A stretch of 56,174 bases of DNA from CAZJFH01 sp964545205 (GTDB lineage: Bacteria > Pseudomonadota > Alphaproteobacteria > Rhodospirillales > Magnetospirillaceae): assembly GCA_964545205.1 (NCBI GenBank), contig CAZJFH010000029.1:1-56174 (forward strand), given 5' to 3'. A program made the translations under genes and the position numbers. The notes beneath the pieces were generated by a model, which saw only the letters and a program-made list of their open reading frames with translations, did no database searches and had not been told where the DNA came from. Positions within the stretch are counted from its first letter, which is position 1. The number at the start of each line of letters is the position of its first letter. Below, piece after piece: positions 53,562-56,174 of the stretch.

Positions 53562-56051
53562 ATGCGCATCGCCGGGCCTCGCACGATGTTGACCGGCGCC
53601 GTCGTGCTCCGCGCCATGGCGAGGCTGCCGCTGGCGCTGTTGCTGATCTTCGCCGTCTACATCGGCGTGGAGAACTGGGGAGCGCTGCGGGAGAGCATCG
53701 CGGGGCGCGAGGCGGTCCGGACCTTCACCTTCGCCGGAAAGCTGATCCACGCCATGCAGCGCGAGCGCGGCCGCACCGCGCAGCAGCTCGCCCACATGGC
53801 GCCGCAGCCCTCGTCCGAATTGATCGCCGCCCGGAACGACACCGACGCGTTGCTCGGCCGGTTTCCCGACATCACCGCCGCGTCCACGCGCGATTCCGAC
53901 GAATTTCTCGCCGGACTGGCGGACCTTCGCCAGGCGGTCGACGCCCGCAGCATCACCGAGGCCGACGCCATCACCCGCTACTCCGACCTGATCGGGGTGG
54001 TGTTCCGGCTGTCCGCGCCGACGCGCTCGGCCGGCGAGGCCGATCGCTGGATCATGTCGCTGTCGATCCTGCGGCAGCTCAAGGAGGCGCTGGGACAGGA
54101 GCGCGCCGTCGGCGCCTGGGCGTTCGAGAGCGGCGGACTGGTGGAGCGGCAGCGCAGCGTCTGGTCGGGACTGCACGAAAGCCAGCGCTTTTTGCGCCGC
54201 GCCCTCGACGCGTTCGCGCCGCACGAGATCCAGATGGGCGTGGCCGCCGCGCTTCCGGCCCATCGCGCGGCGGAGATCGAGCGCATGCGCGCCCAGGTGG
54301 AGCAGCCGCGCTCGCTCGGCATGCCGCCGACCATGACCAGCGAGACGTGGATCCGCCTGCTCACCCGGGTGATCGACGATCTCGATCGGGCCGACGCGAC
54401 GTTCACGCTGCGGCTCGAACGCGAGGCCGACGCGGCGGCGTTGCGTTCGGGGCTGATCCTGGCGGCGGTGATCCTGGCCGCCGCCTCGGCCTTGGCGCTG
54501 ATCGTGCGGTATCGTCTGCGCGTCAGTCGCGCCGAGGGACTGCTGGAACAGGCCCTCGACAACATCGACGAGGGCTTCGCGTTGTGGGACCACCGTGACC
54601 GGCTCACGATCTGGAACCGCCGTTTCGTCGAACTTTGCAGCGTGGCGGCCGGGCCGCGCCGAGACCTGATCACCAGCGAGATCCGGCCCGGCACGGAGTT
54701 CCTCAACCTGATGACGGTGATTGCCGATTCCGCCGGCATCCAGGACACCGAGCGGTGGCTCGAGCGGCGGGCCGAGACGCATCGCGAGGCGGGCGGCCGC
54801 GACGAAGTCGAATTCGGAGCCGGCAACTGGCTGCGCGTCACCGAGCGGCGGCTGCCATGTTGCGGCACGGTCGGCGTCTACGTCGACGTCTCGGACCTTT
54901 ACGCGCTGACCGCCGAGCTGCGCGCGACCGACACCAGGCTGCAGAAACTGCACCGCGCCGTCGAGCAGAGCCCGGTTTCCGTCGTCATCACCGATCCGAA
55001 CACGGTCATCGAGTACGTCAATCCGGCGTTTTCGAAGACGACCGGCTACCGGCCGGAGGAAGCGATCGGGCAGACTCCGCGGATCCTGAAATCCGGTCAG
55101 GTGCCGGCGTCGACCTATCAGGAGATGTGGCGGACGCTGCGCGCCGGACGGAACTGGTCCGGCGAACTCGTCAACCTCGACAAGTTCGGCAACGCGTTCG
55201 TCGAGGAGGCGGTCATATCGCCGGTCACCGGCGACGACGGCGCCGTCGTCAATTTCGTGGCCATAAAGCTGGACGTGACGAAACTCCGCAATCTCCAGCA
55301 GGCGGCCGAGGAGGCCAGCCACGCCAAGAGCCGTTTCATCGCGAACATGTCGCACGAGCTGCGGACGCCGCTGAACGCGATCGTCGGATTTTCCGACATC
55401 ATGTGCAATCAGGTGTTCGGCCCGCTGGGAAACCCGAAATACTCGGAATACGCCAGGGACATCAACGCCGCCGGCGCGCACCTTCTCGGACTGATCAACG
55501 ACATCCTCGACATCTCGCGCATCGAGGCCGGACGCATGGAACTGTTTCCGGAGACCGTCGACCTCGTCGAGGTGATCGAATCGGCGTTGCGCCTCGTGTC
55601 CGGCCGCGCGAAACAGGGCGGCGTGGCGATCTCGTTCCAGCAGTGCGGGCCTGTTTGGGCCACGGTCGACAAGCTGCGGATCAAGCAGGCGGCCCTCAAC
55701 GTGATCGGCAACGCGGTGAAGTTCTCGCACGCCGGCGACTGCGTGACGGTCAGGCTGCGTCGCGAGACGGAGGAAATCTGGATCGAGGTCCTCGACACCG
55801 GCATCGGCATGACCCCGCAGGAGCTCGCGACGGCGCTCCAGCCGTTCCGCCAGGTGAGCGACGACCTGGGCCGGCGCTTCGAGGGCGTCGGGCTCGGCCT
55901 GCCCCTGACCAAGACCCTGGTCGAGATGCACGGGGGCAGGTTCGAGATCATCAGCGAAAAGGGCATCGGCACTCTGGTGCGGCTGGCGCTGCCGGCGCCC
56001 GCCCGCGTCGCGGACCGCGAACCGGCGGAGATGTGCACGCCCGCCGGATAG
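53562..56051 (+). CDS. NIT-PAS sensor histidine kinase
   Basis: 829 residues. TM1 (about 18-36), a periplasmic NIT-like helical region (about 45-295, with LIHAMQRERGRTAQQLAH), TM2 (about 300-322), a first PAS (ALDNIDEGFALWDHRDRL), a second PAS (AVEQSPVSVVITDPNTVIEY as SPVSVVITDPN; TGYRPEEAIGQTP), HisKA with SHELRTPLNAIVGFSD (His598) and the ATPase domain with GIGMTP and GVGLGLPLTK. No receiver domain and no adjacent regulator. ATG at 53562 follows CGGAG; ATG at 53586 is an alternative. Confidence 0.87.
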   Translation: MRIAGPRTMLTGAVVLRAMARLPLALLLIFAVYIGVENWGALRESIAGREAVRTFTFAGKLIHAMQRERGRTAQQLAHMAPQPSSELIAARNDTDALLGRFPDITAASTRDSDEFLAGLADLRQAVDARSITEADAITRYSDLIGVVFRLSAPTRSAGEADRWIMSLSILRQLKEALGQERAVGAWAFESGGLVERQRSVWSGLHESQRFLRRALDAFAPHEIQMGVAAALPAHRAAEIERMRAQVEQPRSLGMPPTMTSETWIRLLTRVIDDLDRADATFTLRLEREADAAALRSGLILAAVILAAASALALIVRYRLRVSRAEGLLEQALDNIDEGFALWDHRDRLTIWNRRFVELCSVAAGPRRDLITSEIRPGTEFLNLMTVIADSAGIQDTERWLERRAETHREAGGRDEVEFGAGNWLRVTERRLPCCGTVGVYVDVSDLYALTAELRATDTRLQKLHRAVEQSPVSVVITDPNTVIEYVNPAFSKTTGYRPEEAIGQTPRILKSGQVPASTYQEMWRTLRAGRNWSGELVNLDKFGNAFVEEAVISPVTGDDGAVVNFVAIKLDVTKLRNLQQAAEEASHAKSRFIANMSHELRTPLNAIVGFSDIMCNQVFGPLGNPKYSEYARDINAAGAHLLGLINDILDISRIEAGRMELFPETVDLVEVIESALRLVSGRAKQGGVAISFQQCGPVWATVDKLRIKQAALNVIGNAVKFSHAGDCVTVRLRRETEEIWIEVLDTGIGMTPQELATALQPFRQVSDDLGRRFEGVGLGLPLTKTLVEMHGGRFEIISEKGIGTLVRLALPAPARVADREPAEMCTPAG

Positions 56052-56132
56052 GCGAGCCCCCCGCGGCCGGCGAAACGGCCGCGCCGGGCGCGCGCGCTGG
56101 CGCGGCCCGGCGCGGGACGTCGCCGCGCGCCC

Positions 56133-56174
56133 TCAGAAGAAGGCGTTGAGGCCGGTCTGCGCCCGGCCCAGGAT
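56133..56174 (-). CDS. C-terminal end of an unidentified protein
   Basis: Fourteen codons remain: ILGRAQTGLNAFF and a TGA stop at 56133-56135, reading leftwards from the window edge. The frame suits a minus-strand gene that continues to the right. Too short to name. Confidence 0.45.
   Translation of the reverse strand: MLGRAQTGLNAFF

Noticed and set aside
53421..55931. An 836-codon open frame antisense to the NIT-PAS kinase, and similar long antisense frames at 11161-12927 and 12488-14668
   Set aside because: High GC content keeps the complementary frames open. Their translations are Arg/Gly/Gln-rich with no family pattern, while the opposite frames encode clear families.

Overview
The window is about 56 kb of very GC-rich DNA, roughly 70% by eye. 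Long open frames occur on both strands almost everywhere, so genes were chosen by protein family, ribosome-binding sites and overlaps. Gene content and order (ubiG, lysC, ptsP, rodZ-like, ispG, hisS, prfA, prmC, a DUF4167 gene, and clpB further left) suggest an alphaproteobacterium, perhaps of the Rhodospirillales type. That placement is inference. No phage, integrase or insertion sequence was recognised.

Layout. 1-5,960: end of an rlmB-type rRNA methyltransferase, an M48 lipoprotein protease, tRNA-Thr(TGT), a secreted MsrA, a group of very small proteins each with its own ribosome-binding site, and a PhnD-like binding protein. 6,087-8,425: an AAA ATPase with an MshE-like N-terminus and a lower-GC secreted protein. 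8,644-16,237: a complex I-like operon nuoA-H-J-K-L-M-N with no nuoB, C, D, E, F, G or I. 16,241-21,380: tRNA-Leu(TAA), a MoCF-domain gene, an orphan CoxL-like molybdenum hydroxylase, cysQ, and a HepT/MntA toxin-antitoxin pair. 21,560-30,712: clpB with a candidate sigma-32 promoter, a methyltransferase, a c-type cytochrome, lemA with an M48 protease, a CDF metal exporter, a DUF4167 gene and prmC. 30,709-41,841: a housekeeping block on the minus strand (prfA, hemA, hisS, ispG, rodZ-like, ptsP, a nitronate-monooxygenase-like gene, lysC). 41,982-49,283: a Uma2 gene, ubiG, a LysM protein, nirS (cytochrome cd1 nitrite reductase) with an FNR/DNR-type palindrome upstream, a phosphatase/fatty-acid-hydroxylase fusion and an acetolactate-synthase-like enzyme. 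49,406-56,051: a coiled-coil secreted protein, a soluble histidine kinase, a 51-residue membrane protein, and a divergent chemoreceptor and PAS histidine kinase that both carry NIT-like sensor regions. The right edge holds the last codons of a minus-strand gene.

The most unusual part is the nuo-like operon. It encodes only membrane-arm subunits. NuoH and NuoA have lost the motifs that form the quinone site in complex I. NuoN has lost the key Glu of TM5 and has Glu in place of the TM7 Lys. NuoJ has a His/Met-rich loop, and NuoL has a tandem 26-residue repeat. NuoM and NuoK keep their canonical charged residues. This looks like a membrane ion-translocating assembly separated from NADH:quinone chemistry, or one using an unknown partner encoded elsewhere.

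A second theme is nitrogen oxides: a solitary but intact nirS, a candidate FNR-family site, and two divergent NIT-type sensors. Three families of palindromic intergenic repeats recur, and two of them have entered the nuo-like operon.
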